A stretch of 64,000 nucleotides of DNA from FEN-1191 sp036490715 (GTDB lineage Bacteria; Pseudomonadota; Gammaproteobacteria; Steroidobacterales; Steroidobacteraceae). Numbering within the stretch: the first letter of the stretch is position 1; each line of letters opens with the position of its first letter. A program made the translations under genes and the position numbers. The notes under the pieces are model-generated. The model worked only from the letters and a program-made list of their open reading frames with translations. It did not search any database and was not told the DNA's origin. Positions 1 through 8,488 of the stretch are shown here, piece by piece. Location: positions 1 to 64,000 of the forward strand of contig DASXDL010000017.1 in assembly GCA_036490715.1 (NCBI GenBank). Reading direction: 5' to 3'.

Positions 1-1183
1 CGGGCGTGACGTCGCCATCAAGGTCTACAACATCGAGGCCGGCGGTGACGACGAGCGGGCGCGGGTGGCACGCAAGATGTTCCTGTCCGAGGCGCACATG
101 GTCGGCATGCTGCACCACCCGAACATCCTGCCGATCTACGACGCCGGCGAAGAGAGCGGTCACTGCTATATCGTGACCGAGCACGTGCACGGTGCGCGCA
201 CTCTCTCGGCCTACTGTCGACCCGACAATCTGTTGCGCCTGGACGATGTGGTCGAGCTGATGTTCAAGTGCGCCAAGGCGCTGCACTACGCGCATTCGCG
301 CGGCGTGATCCATCGGGACATCAAGCCGTCCAACATCATGCTCACCAACGACAGCGATGTGCGCATCATCGACTTCGGTATCGCGCTGGTGGCCGATTCG
401 GAGATCTCGCGCATCGAGGGCATCGCCGGCTCGCCCAGCTACATGTCGCCGGAACAGGTGCAGAGCCTGGATCTGAGCAACCGCTCCGACCTGTATTCGC
501 TCGGCGCGGTCATGTACGAACTGCTGACCGGCGTGCGACCGTTTCGCGCCGGCAACCTCGCCAAGTTGCTGCACCAGATCGTGTACGCAACGCCGGCGCC
601 GGTCCATACGCTGCGCCAGGACGTGCCGGAAGAGATCGAGAACGTCGTTGCGGTAGCGATGCAGAAGGACCCCGCGCGTCGCTACCAGTCGGGACTGGAT
701 TTTGCCGCCGAACTCACCCGCGTGCACCAGACGCTGCGGCAGCGCTACTCACGCATCGATCAGCAGCAGCAATTCTCGCTGCTGCGGCGGCTGAAGTTCT
801 TCCACGAGTTTTCGCACGCCGAGATCTACGAGGTGCTGCGTTCCAGCGCCTGGCAGGAATACGCTCCCGGCGAGCAGATCGTAAAAGAAGGCGAGATGGA
901 TGATCGCTTCTACATCATCGTCGCCGGCAACTGCGCCATGGAGCGCCACGGCGAGCGCATCGGTCTGCTGGGCAGCGGCGAGTGTTTCGGCGAGGCCAGC
1001 TACGTGGCCGGCGCCAAGCGAACTGCGACCATCCTGGCAGCGGAGGATGTCACGGTGCTCAAGGTCAGCGCCACGCTGCTGGAGCAGGAGTCGGCCGCCT
1101 GCCAACTGCGCTTCAATCGGGAATTCCTGCGCTCGCTGATCGCCCGTCTGCAGAACACCGAACTACGCACCGACGCCGCCTAA
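1..1183 (+). CDS. Serine/threonine protein kinase with C-terminal cyclic-nucleotide-binding domain (5' end cut off)
   Basis: The reading frame is open from base 2, so the gene starts before the window. Near its visible start it shows the catalytic-lysine motif VAIKV. Downstream come HRDIKPSN (catalytic loop), DFG (metal binding) and SPSYMSPEQ (activation loop/APE region), the normal order of a Hanks-type Ser/Thr kinase. After about 245 visible residues comes a CRP-like effector domain with FGEASYVAGAKRTAT, which matches the phosphate-binding cassette of cyclic-nucleotide-binding domains, including the conserved Arg. I infer a cytoplasmic kinase gated by a cyclic nucleotide or a similar ligand; the ligand and substrates are unknown. 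The glycine-rich loop lies outside the window. No membrane segment is seen. Confidence 0.9.
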   Translation, partial: GRDVAIKVYNIEAGGDDERARVARKMFLSEAHMVGMLHHPNILPIYDAGEESGHCYIVTEHVHGARTLSAYCRPDNLLRLDDVVELMFKCAKALHYAHSRGVIHRDIKPSNIMLTNDSDVRIIDFGIALVADSEISRIEGIAGSPSYMSPEQVQSLDLSNRSDLYSLGAVMYELLTGVRPFRAGNLAKLLHQIVYATPAPVHTLRQDVPEEIENVVAVAMQKDPARRYQSGLDFAAELTRVHQTLRQRYSRIDQQQQFSLLRRLKFFHEFSHAEIYEVLRSSAWQEYAPGEQIVKEGEMDDRFYIIVAGNCAMERHGERIGLLGSGECFGEASYVAGAKRTATILAAEDVTVLKVSATLLEQESAACQLRFNREFLRSLIARLQNTELRTDAA

Positions 1184-1194
1184 AGCGGCGCGGC

Positions 1195-1212
1195 GCCGGG
1201 CGCGCGCCCGGC
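1195..1212. terminator. Perfect 18-bp GC palindrome after the kinase gene
   Basis: GCCGGGCGCGCGCCCGGC is its own reverse complement and lies 12 bases after the kinase stop codon, between two convergent genes. It could fold as a strong hairpin and end transcription from either side. There is no T-tract, so intrinsic termination is uncertain. Confidence 0.3.
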
Positions 1213-1270
1213 GGCAGTCATTGCCGCCTAGGTCACGCTCCCGCGCGCGCACTGAGCGTCCCGGGCCATC

Positions 1271-2245
1271 TTAGCCCTGCGGGTGCTCGTGCCCTTCGTG
1301 TCCTGATTCGTGCGGGGCTTCGTGCCCGCCGCCGTTGCCCCCGCCGCCGGCATGATGAGGCTGCCCGCCCTGCGGTGGCCCACCATGCGCGTGCTCGTGC
1401 TGCTGCGGAGTGGGGTGCGGCGCGGTCGGAGCGTGCGCCGGCGCGCCGTTGAACGTATTGGCGTGCGGCGTGCCCGCGCCGGGTGCGCTCGGGCCGGCGC
1501 CGTGCGCGGCCATCACACCTTCGCCGCTAAAGCCGCCCGCACGGGCCGTGGCCGCAATCGGCGGGCGTCCGTGATTGGCCGAGGCGCGCAGCTGTGGCTG
1601 CCCGCGGGCGCCGTCGCGCTGCTGGATCTGAGCCGCCACCGGCTCGAAGTGATGGTCGTGTTCGGCCGCCAGCTCGCCCGCGGTTGGCCGCGCCTGAATT
1701 CCACCGTTGCCGCCATTAAAACTGACGTGATTGTTGTTGACGATCACGGTCTTGTTGTAGACGTTGGTGATATGCACGTCGTGGACGTTGTTGTAGGCGC
1801 TGTTGTAGCGGAAGTGGTCGTGATCCCAGTAACCGCCGGCATAGCCCACCCCGGTGTAGCCAAAGCCGTAGTTCACGCCGCCGTAAAAACCGATGTGCGG
1901 ACCCCAGTAGCCCGCGTGCCAGGCGTAGATGCCGTCGGCAAATCCCCAATAGCCGGGAGTCCACAGATAACCCGGCTGCGGAGCTTCGACCCAGGTCCCG
2001 GGCACCCAGTAGTAGCCCTCATCGGCCCAGGCCCAGTAGCCCGGCGTCCAGATGTAGCCGTCGCCGGGAATCGGCGGCTGCTCGTACACCGGCAGTACCG
2101 GCGGTGCGACGTTGATCGATACGCCAACGCTGACCATGGCCGGCGCGGCCGGCGATGCCAGCAGCAACGCCAACGCGAGCGCCAGCGCTGCCAGAATGAA
2201 TTGGTTACGCGTCACGGACGGACGCTGAGTGCATCGGCTGTGCAT
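1271..2245 (-). CDS. YXWGXW-repeat secreted protein with His-rich tail
   Basis: A 324-residue exported protein of unknown function. The ATG at 2245 is chosen because AGGGAG lies about 7 bases before it; an in-frame start 17 codons upstream is less likely. The N-terminus has a basic stretch and a hydrophobic Ala/Leu core ending near ASPAAPAM, a signal peptide. Residues of about 55-150 carry repeated aromatic modules (WTPGYWAWADEGYYW, WTPGYWGFADGIYAW, HAGYWGPH), the hallmark of the proteobacterial YXWGXW family. The C-terminal third is low-complexity, rich in Pro, Gly and His, and ends in a His-dense tail that could bind metal (inference). It is convergent with the upstream kinase. Confidence 0.8.
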   Translation of the reverse strand: MHSRCTQRPSVTRNQFILAALALALALLLASPAAPAMVSVGVSINVAPPVLPVYEQPPIPGDGYIWTPGYWAWADEGYYWVPGTWVEAPQPGYLWTPGYWGFADGIYAWHAGYWGPHIGFYGGVNYGFGYTGVGYAGGYWDHDHFRYNSAYNNVHDVHITNVYNKTVIVNNNHVSFNGGNGGIQARPTAGELAAEHDHHFEPVAAQIQQRDGARGQPQLRASANHGRPPIAATARAGGFSGEGVMAAHGAGPSAPGAGTPHANTFNGAPAHAPTAPHPTPQQHEHAHGGPPQGGQPHHAGGGGNGGGHEAPHESGHEGHEHPQG

Positions 2246-2401
2246 AACTGTCTCCCTGCTGCGGGTGAATGCAGCTTCACTGACCGTCGATTCCATTGGT
2301 CAGGAAAGCGGCTATGAGCCTAAAGCGTTTACGCTGAACGGCGGCTGACCAGCCGCCGCGCTCAAGGCCGGGCCGAGGCAAGGGGGAAATTCAAGGGCTT
2401 A

Positions 2402-3247
2402 TCAGCGCTGTCGCGGTTCAGCGCCGCGGTCGGGTTCGCGCTTGTCATGCTCGATCAGCGCGTAGGCCGAGTGGTTGTGGATCGATTCGAAATTCTCGCT
2501 TTCGACCACATACGCCTCGATGCGATCGTCGGCATTCAGGCGCACCGCCACGTCGCGCACCATGTCCTCGACGAACTTCGGATTGTCGTAGGCGCGCTCG
2601 GTGACGTACTTCTCGTCCGGGCGCTTCAATATTCCGTACAGCTCGCACGAGGCTTCGCCTTCGGCCAGCTCGATCAACTCCTCGATCCAGATGTGATCGC
2701 GCAGCAGCGCCTTGATGGTTACGTGCTAGCGCTGGTTGTGCGCGCCGCGATCGGAGATCTTCTTCGAGCACGGGCACAGGCTGGTGACCGGCACCACCAC
2801 CTTGACCCAGGTATGTGCCTGGCCGCCACTGATCTCGCCGATCAGCGAGGCCTGGTAGTCCATCAGGCTCTCGACCCCGGAGATCGGCGCGCGCTTGAGT
2901 ACAAAGAATGGAAAGGTCATCTCGATGTGGCCGGCATCGGCATCCAGCCGCTGCGCCATCTCGCTCAACATCGAGCGAAACGAGTCCACCGAGATCTCGC
3001 GCTCGTGATGCAGAATTTCCACGAAGCGCGACATGTGCGTGCCCTTGAAGTTGTGCGGCAGGTTCACGTACATGTTGAACGTGGCCACGGTGTGCTGTTC
3101 ACCGTTGGCGCGATCCTTGACTCGGACCGGGTGGCGGATGTCCTTGATCCCGACCTGGTTGATCGGAATCTGGCGGGTATCGGCGCGCGACTGCACGTCC
3201 TCTACAGCGACGACGTTGGGCGCCCGGTTCTGCGCGACAATGCTCAT
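2402..3247 (-). pseudogene. folE2: GTP cyclohydrolase FolE2 (type IB) interrupted by an in-frame TAG
   Basis: FolE2 converts GTP to 7,8-dihydroneopterin triphosphate for folate and queuosine-type pathways. The frame reads through the family signatures in order: VTSLCPCSKKIS with the active-site Cys region, SDRGAHNQR, then TAG at 2728-2726, then HVTIKALLRDHIWIEELIEL, ASCELYGILKRPDEKYVTERA, and ESENFESIHNHSAYALIE. Both sides are in the same frame, so the lesion is a single nonsense codon (codon 174 of 281) where the family usually has Ser; TCG to TAG would do it. The ATG at 3247 lies 23 bases after the dxs stop, so the gene sits at the end of the xseB-ispA-dxs operon. It may be a true pseudogene, a sequencing error, or suppressed. 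Confidence 0.85.
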
Positions 3248-3270
3248 GGATTCACCGCCCGGCAAGGGAT

Positions 3271-5205
3271 TCAATTCGGGCCGACGCCGCCCGCTGCCGT
3301 CAATCTGGTGGCGCCGCGCGCCGGCTTCAAGGCCGGCGTGTTCGAGCGCCAGCGCTCGATGGCGGCGCTTAGACCGGCCAGATCCAGTCCGGCGGCCGCC
3401 AGACAGTCATCGCGGCTGCCATGCTCGACGATCCGGTCGGGTATGCCCAGGTGCAGCCGTGGGGTGGCAATGCCTTCCGCATCGAGCGCCTCGGAACAGG
3501 CGCTGCCGGCACCGCCGGCGATGACGTTGTCCTCGAGCGTGACGATGCCGGCGTGCGTGAGCGCGATCTCGCGCAGCATCGCGCCGTCCAGCGGCTTCAC
3601 GAAACGCATGTTGACCAGCGTGGCATCCAGGCGCTCGGCCAGCGCCGTGGCCGGCATCACCATGGCGCCGAATGCCAGCAGTGCCAGCTCGCCGTCGCCG
3701 CGGCGGCGAAGCTCGGCGCGGCCGATGGGCAGCGCGCTCATCTCGGTGACGATGGCGGTCCCGGGGCCGCTGCCGCGCGGATAGCGCACCGCCGCCGGAC
3801 CATCGATGGTGGTGGCGGTGTAGAGCATCTGCCGGCATTCATTCTCGTCGGCCGGCGCCATGATCACCAGGTTCGGGATGCAGCGCATGAACGACAGGTC
3901 GTAGTTGCCATGATGGGTAGCGCCATCGCTGCCCACCAGGCCGGCGCGATCGAGCGCCAGCACCACCGGCAGCTTCTGCAATGCGATGTCGTGAATCAGT
4001 TGGTCGTAGGCGCGCTGCAGAAAGGTCGAATAGATCGCCAGTATCGGCTTCCAGCCCTCGCAGGCCAGGCCGGCGGCGAACGTGGCCGCATGCTGCTCGG
4101 CAATCGCGACGTCGAAGTAGCGGTCCGGAAAGCGTTTGGAGAACTGCACCAGGCCGGAGCCTTCGCGCATCGCCGGCGTGATGCCCACGATGCGCGGATC
4201 GCGCTCGGCCATGTCACACAGCCACTGCCCGAATACCTGGGAGTAGCTGGGAGAGCCGGCCTTCTCCTTGTGGATGGTGCCGCTGATCGGGTCGAAGGGC
4301 CCCGGACCATGCCAGGCGATCGGATCGGCTTCGGCGGGGGCGTAGCCCTTGCCCTTGCGTGTGACCACGTGCAGCAGCTGCGGGCCGGACAGGTCGCGCA
4401 CGTTGCGCAGCGCCCGCACCAGCGAGCGCACGTCATGGCCATCCAACGGACCGACGTAATTGAAGCCCATCTCTTCGAACAGGGTGCCGGGCAGAACCAT
4501 GCCCTTGACGTGCTCTTCCGAACGGCGCGCGAGCTTGCGCATCGCCGGCATCTGCTGCAGGGCCTTCTTGCCACCCTCGCGCAGCTGCGCATACAGCTTG
4601 CCGGAGATCACCCGCGCCAGATAGTTCGACAGCGCGCCGACGTTCTCCGAGATCGACATGTCGTTGTCGTTGAGCACCACCAGCAGGTTGATCGGCAGGC
4701 TGCCGGCGTGGTTGAGGGCCTCGAACGCCATGCCGGCGCTCATGGCGCCATCGCCGATCACCGCGACCGCACGCCGATCGTGGCCTTCCCCGGCGGCGGC
4801 AATGGCCATCCCCAGGGCAGCGCTGACCGAGGTACCCGAGTGGCCGACCCCGAAGGTGTCATAGCAACTCTCGTGACGGACCGGGAATGGGGCCAGGCCG
4901 CCACACTGCTTGATCGTATGCAGGCGGTCGCGCCGGCCGGTCAGGACCTTGTGCGGGTAGGCCTGGTGACCCACGTCCCAGACCAGGCGGTCCTCGGGCG
5001 TGTTGAAGACATAGTGCAGTGCAATAGTGAGCTCGACCGTCCCCAGGCCAGCGGCGAAATGGCCGCCGCGGGTACTGACGGTGTGGATCAGAAACTCGCG
5101 CAGTTCAGCCGCCAGGGCCGGCAGCTCCGATTCGGGGAGCGCGCGCAGATCTGCCGGGGACTCGATCGCACCCAGCAAGGGGTAAGTCGGGGTGCTTTGA
5201 GACAT
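3271..5205 (-). CDS. dxs: 1-deoxy-D-xylulose-5-phosphate synthase
   Basis: This cytoplasmic TPP-dependent enzyme condenses pyruvate and glyceraldehyde 3-phosphate, the first step of the MEP isoprenoid pathway. The 644-residue protein has the usual family length. It shows GTVELTIALHYVF near the N-terminus, the TPP/Mg motif GDGAMSAGMAFEALNHAG, and the transketolase-type central domain with DRAGLVGSDGATHHG. The frame is open for another 149 codons upstream, but the ATG at 5205 (MSQSTPTYPLL) fits the family start. It follows ispA by 124 bases on the same strand and precedes folE2, so isoprenoid precursor synthesis and prenyl chain synthesis sit together. Confidence 0.96.
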   Translation of the reverse strand: MSQSTPTYPLLGAIESPADLRALPESELPALAAELREFLIHTVSTRGGHFAAGLGTVELTIALHYVFNTPEDRLVWDVGHQAYPHKVLTGRRDRLHTIKQCGGLAPFPVRHESCYDTFGVGHSGTSVSAALGMAIAAAGEGHDRRAVAVIGDGAMSAGMAFEALNHAGSLPINLLVVLNDNDMSISENVGALSNYLARVISGKLYAQLREGGKKALQQMPAMRKLARRSEEHVKGMVLPGTLFEEMGFNYVGPLDGHDVRSLVRALRNVRDLSGPQLLHVVTRKGKGYAPAEADPIAWHGPGPFDPISGTIHKEKAGSPSYSQVFGQWLCDMAERDPRIVGITPAMREGSGLVQFSKRFPDRYFDVAIAEQHAATFAAGLACEGWKPILAIYSTFLQRAYDQLIHDIALQKLPVVLALDRAGLVGSDGATHHGNYDLSFMRCIPNLVIMAPADENECRQMLYTATTIDGPAAVRYPRGSGPGTAIVTEMSALPIGRAELRRRGDGELALLAFGAMVMPATALAERLDATLVNMRFVKPLDGAMLREIALTHAGIVTLEDNVIAGGAGSACSEALDAEGIATPRLHLGIPDRIVEHGSRDDCLAAAGLDLAGLSAAIERWRSNTPALKPARGATRLTAAGGVGPN

Positions 5206-5329
5206 GCTGGAGCAAGAGTGTACACGCTCCACGGACAGGGGACGTGCCGCAACAGGGTGCACTGTCCTATCCTCCCGGCTCCTACAGTTGCCCGGCCGCA
5301 ACAGCGGCGCGCTGGCCCGATCGGCGGGG

Positions 5330-6274
5330 CTAGAGCGCCCGGTCGACCACGTAGTGAGCCAGCTGGCGTAGCGGCTCGACGGCCGCTCCCAGACCCTGGA
5401 GTGCCGCCACGGCGCGGTCCCGGTGCTGTATGGCAAGGGCGCGTGCGGTAGCCAGCCCGAGGACGCTGGGATAGGTCGGCTTGCCCAGGGCGGCATCGGC
5501 GCCGCGGGTCTTGCCAAGCACATCGGTTTCGCCGGTAACGTCAAGGATGTCATCCTGGATCTGGAACGCCAACCCGATCTCTGCCCCGTAAGTGCCCAGT
5601 GCGGGGTAGGCGGGTTGATGCCACAGTCCGGCGGCAATGGCGCCGAGCTCAACGCTGGCCTGGATCAGCGCTCCGGTCTTGCGCCGATGCATGCGCTCGA
5701 TGGCGTGAGCGTTAAAGTCGCGACCGACGGCCTCCAGATCGATGGCTTGGCCGCCCGCCATGCCCTCGGTGCCGATGGCGCGCGCCAGCAGCGCCAGCAT
5801 CAGTACGCGCTGCTCGGCGCTCAAGTCCCCGCCCGGGATCGCTTGTGGCTGGGCCAGCAGCGCGAACGCCAGCGCCTGCAGCGCATCGCCCGCCAGGATT
5901 GCGGTGCCCTCGTCAAACGCGCGGTGGCACGCTGGGCGACCGCGGCGCAGATCATCGTCATCCATGGCCGGCAGATCGTCGTGAATCAGGCTGTAAGCAT
6001 GGATCATCTCGACCGCGGCGGCCGCGGCATCCAGGCGCGCCAGCGATAGGCCGAACGCCTCGCCGGTCAGGTAGACCAGCAGTGCACGCAGGCGTTTGCC
6101 GCCGCCGAGCACGCTGTAGCGCATCGCCTCGCACAGGCGCGACGTCGGTGGTTCCTCGACGATGAGTTCGCGATCGAGCACGCGCTCGATGCGAGTCCGG
6201 AAGGCAACGATCCGGGCGGCCAGCGCGCTGTCGGCGGCGGCGTCGGCCCACGGCGGGCTCGACTGCGGGCTCAT
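5330..6274 (-). CDS. ispA: Farnesyl diphosphate synthase (polyprenyl synthetase family)
   Basis: It condenses IPP with DMAPP/GPP to make farnesyl diphosphate in the cytoplasm. The 314-residue protein has both aspartate-rich motifs: the first in LIHDDLPAMDDDDLRRGRP and the second in FQIQDDILDVTG. The N-terminal GGGKRLRALLVYLTGEAFG is the IPP-binding Lys/Arg region. The ATG at 6274 overlaps the xseB stop (ATGA), indicating translational coupling; an upstream in-frame extension is a shadow of xseB. Gene order xseB-ispA-dxs is standard in gammaproteobacteria. Confidence 0.95.
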   Translation of the reverse strand: MSPQSSPPWADAAADSALAARIVAFRTRIERVLDRELIVEEPPTSRLCEAMRYSVLGGGKRLRALLVYLTGEAFGLSLARLDAAAAAVEMIHAYSLIHDDLPAMDDDDLRRGRPACHRAFDEGTAILAGDALQALAFALLAQPQAIPGGDLSAEQRVLMLALLARAIGTEGMAGGQAIDLEAVGRDFNAHAIERMHRRKTGALIQASVELGAIAAGLWHQPAYPALGTYGAEIGLAFQIQDDILDVTGETDVLGKTRGADAALGKPTYPSVLGLATARALAIQHRDRAVAALQGLGAAVEPLRQLAHYVVDRAL

Positions 6275-6564
6275 TCCGATAGCGTGGTGGTCGTAACGGT
6301 GGTGATGGCGGTCTCGAGTACCGCGGTGGCTTCGAATTCTTCGAGTGTCTGCTCGCCGCCCCGTTGCAGCAGCTGCTGAACCTTCTGTTGCGCGGCCGCC
6401 AGCGCCGTCTGGCACTCGCGCGTCAGGCGCACCCCCTGCTCGAACGTACGCAGGGCTTCCTCGAGCGGCAGCTCGCCGGATTCGAGCCGAGTGACCAGGG
6501 ATTCCAGCTGGGCCAGCGCCGCTTCGAAGGGCGGTGCCGCCTTCGATGCCGACTTCGATGCCAT
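6271..6564 (-). CDS. xseB: Exodeoxyribonuclease VII small subunit
   Basis: Small subunit of the XseA-XseB complex, which degrades single-stranded DNA to oligonucleotides. The 97-residue product contains the family core FEAALAQLESLVTRLESGEL followed by LEEALRTFEQGVRLTRECQ, predicted as two helices. The ATG at 6564 is preferred over the adjacent TTG. It is the first gene of the xseB-ispA-dxs-folE2 operon and is transcribed away from the rubrerythrin operon, sharing about 105 bases of upstream DNA with it. The Thr-rich C-terminal tail is lineage-specific. Confidence 0.93.
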   Translation of the reverse strand: MASKSASKAAPPFEAALAQLESLVTRLESGELPLEEALRTFEQGVRLTRECQTALAAAQQKVQQLLQRGGEQTLEEFEATAVLETAITTVTTTTLSE

Positions 6565-6617
6565 CAAATTACCCTAGCACAGCGAGGAGGCAGGGCTTGC
6601 GCAAAAACTCCTCTCTA

Positions 6618-6632
6618 TTAGAATTAGTCTAA
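6618..6632. promoter_or_regulatory. PerR/Irr-like palindromic operator upstream of rubrerythrin
   Basis: TTAGAATTAGTCTAA is an inverted repeat with TTAGA/TCTAA arms. It differs at one position from the TTAGAATnATTCTAA type of site used by Fur-family peroxide/iron regulators (PerR, Irr). It stands in a short AT-rich island 36 bases before the rubrerythrin ATG, in the divergent xseB/rubrerythrin intergenic region. Peroxide or iron/heme control of the downstream operon is inferred. Confidence 0.5.
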
Positions 6633-6668
6633 ATTGCATCGGGCCCTTTGTGACGGAGGACTTCGCTT

Positions 6669-7082
6669 ATGAAACTCTCGGGAACCAAGACTGAAAAGAA
6701 TCTCAAGGACGCATTCGCCGGCGAATCGCAGGCCAATCGTCGCTATCTGTATTTCGCCGCCAAGGCGGACGTCGAGGGCTACAACGACGTGTCGGCGGTG
6801 TTTCGTTCGACCGCCGAGGGCGAGACCGGCCACGCGCACGGCCATCTCGAGTACCTGGAACAGGTCGGCGATCCTGCCACCGGACTGCCCATCGGCGAGA
6901 CCAAGCTCAACCTGAAGGCCGCGGTCGCGGGCGAGACCCACGAGTACTCGGATATGTATCCGGGCATGGCCAAGCAGGCCCGCGAAGAGGGCTTCAGCGA
7001 GATCGCAGACTGGTTCGAGACGCTGGCTAAGGCCGAGCGCTCGCATGCCAATCGCTTCCAGAAGGCGCTCGAGAGTCTGTAA
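6669..7082 (+). CDS. Rubrerythrin, diiron domain only
   Basis: Rubrerythrins are cytoplasmic diiron peroxidases that reduce H2O2. The 137-residue protein is a ferritin-like four-helix bundle with the expected ligands: Glu in GESQANRRYLYFAAKA, ExxH in EGETGHAHGH, Glu in GETHEYSDMYPGM, and ExxH in AERSHANRF. The C-terminal rubredoxin domain of classical rubrerythrins is absent, so electrons must come from a partner; the Fe-S protein encoded next is the obvious candidate (inference). GACGGAGGA lies a few bases before the ATG. First gene of a three-gene operon behind a PerR/Irr-like box. Confidence 0.93.
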   Translation: MKLSGTKTEKNLKDAFAGESQANRRYLYFAAKADVEGYNDVSAVFRSTAEGETGHAHGHLEYLEQVGDPATGLPIGETKLNLKAAVAGETHEYSDMYPGMAKQAREEGFSEIADWFETLAKAERSHANRFQKALESL

Positions 7083-7121
7083 CGTCCGACGCGACACACA
7101 GCAGCGCGGACGCGTGACAGC

Positions 7122-8471
7122 GTGAGTTCGGCGTCAGCCGGCGGTGGTCGCGAGGGCAGCCTCGAGGCGCCCACGCGCCACCCGATCGCCTGGCGCGATC
7201 CGGCGTTCTACGACGAGGCAGCCCTGGAGCAGGAGCTGCATCGGATCTTTGACATCTGCCACGGCTGTCGACGCTGCTTTAGCCTGTGCCAGTCGTTCCC
7301 GATCCTGTTCGAGGCCATCGACGCCTCGCCGACCCTGGAGCTGGACGGCGTCGACAAGCGTGTCTACTGGCAGGTGGTGGAGAACTGTTACCTGTGCGAC
7401 ATGTGCTACATGACCAAGTGTCCGTACGTGCCGCCGCATCCCTGGAATGTGGATTTTCCCCACCTGATGCTGCGCGCCAAGGCAGTGCGCGCGCGCCGCG
7501 GTGAACTGACCCTGGCCGATCGCGTGCTCAGTTCCACCGATGCCGTCGGCCGCATCGCCGGCATTCCGGTGGTGGCCGAGATCGTTAACGCAGCCAACCG
7601 CAACGGCGCGGCCCGCAAATTGCTCGACAAGGCCCTCGGCGTCGACCCGCGCGCGCCGCTGCCGGACTATCACGCGCGCAGCGCCCGCCGTGAGCTCAAG
7701 CGCAGCCTGCGACGCGATCTGAGCGCGCAGCCGGCCGGCGATACCGCCGGCCGGGTGGTGCTGTTCACGACCTGCTACAGCAATCGCAACGAACCGGAGC
7801 TGGCGCAGGATCTGGCCGCGGTATTCGAGCACAACGGCATCGGCTTGACGCTGGCTGCGCGCGAGCGCTGCTGCGGCATGCCGAAGCTGGAGCTGGGCGA
7901 TCTTGAATCGGTGGCGCGATTCAAGCAGCGCAACATCCCCGAGTTGCTGCGGTTGGTCGACGAAGGCTATGACGTGGTGGCGCCGATCCCCTCGTGCGTG
8001 CTGATGTTCAAGCAGGAGCTGCCGCTGATGTATCCGGGCGATGAGGACGTGCGGCGCGTGGCCGACCACATGTTCGATCCTTTCGAGTACCTGATGGCGC
8101 GCCATCGCGCCGGATTACTGCGCACCGACTTCAAGACCGGGCTCGGCAAGATCAGCTATCACGTGCCGTGCCACCTGCGGGTGCAGAACATCGGCCTCAA
8201 GACCCGCGACGTGCTGCGGCTGGTGCCCGACACCACGGTCGAGGTGATCGAGCGCTGCTCGGGCCACAACGGCACTTATGCGGTACGCAGCAAATATCGC
8301 GATGCGTCGATGAAGATCGGAGCGCCGGTGTTCGCCCGGGTCGCGGCTGCCGAGGCCGATTATTACTCGAGCGACTGTCCGATGGCCGGACACCAGATCG
8401 AGAGTGGCCTGAAATCCGGCGCTGCGCCCACGCATCCGCTCAAGCTGCTGCGCCTGGCCTACGGCATTTAA
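7122..8471 (+). CDS. Fe-S oxidoreductase with two CCG domains (heterodisulfide reductase / GlpC-like)
   Basis: A 449-residue soluble redox protein. Two 4Fe-4S motifs lie near the N-terminus (CHGCRRCFSLC and CYLCDMCYMTKCP), as in GlpC-type subunits. The C-terminal half has two CCG-type cysteine clusters: TTCYSNR...RCCGMPKLE and VPCHLRVQ...ERCSGHNGTY, with a late SSDCPMAGHQ. Such domains bind Fe-S centres and pass electrons. It begins with GTG, 40 bases after rubrerythrin, and ends 17 bases before DUF3501. The set rubrerythrin-FeS-DUF3501 recurs in proteobacteria, so a role as electron donor to the rubrerythrin is inferred; a glycerol-3-phosphate dehydrogenase role is unlikely without glpA/B nearby. 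Confidence 0.88.
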   Translation: MSSASAGGGREGSLEAPTRHPIAWRDPAFYDEAALEQELHRIFDICHGCRRCFSLCQSFPILFEAIDASPTLELDGVDKRVYWQVVENCYLCDMCYMTKCPYVPPHPWNVDFPHLMLRAKAVRARRGELTLADRVLSSTDAVGRIAGIPVVAEIVNAANRNGAARKLLDKALGVDPRAPLPDYHARSARRELKRSLRRDLSAQPAGDTAGRVVLFTTCYSNRNEPELAQDLAAVFEHNGIGLTLAARERCCGMPKLELGDLESVARFKQRNIPELLRLVDEGYDVVAPIPSCVLMFKQELPLMYPGDEDVRRVADHMFDPFEYLMARHRAGLLRTDFKTGLGKISYHVPCHLRVQNIGLKTRDVLRLVPDTTVEVIERCSGHNGTYAVRSKYRDASMKIGAPVFARVAAAEADYYSSDCPMAGHQIESGLKSGAAPTHPLKLLRLAYGI

Positions 8472-8488
8472 CCGCGAGGCTCGCCGCC

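Noticed and set aside
2402..2777. Frameshift in folE2
   Set aside because: Both parts lie in the same frame with a single TAG between them, so it is a nonsense codon, not a frameshift.
5206..5652. N-terminal extension of dxs
   Set aside because: The extension has no family similarity and overlaps the ispA end; the ATG at 5205 gives the normal length.
7084..7112. Attenuator hairpin between rubrerythrin and the Fe-S gene
   Set aside because: The inverted repeat (GTCCG.CGCG / CGCGGAC) needs a bulge and an 11-base loop and lacks a T-tract; too weak to list.
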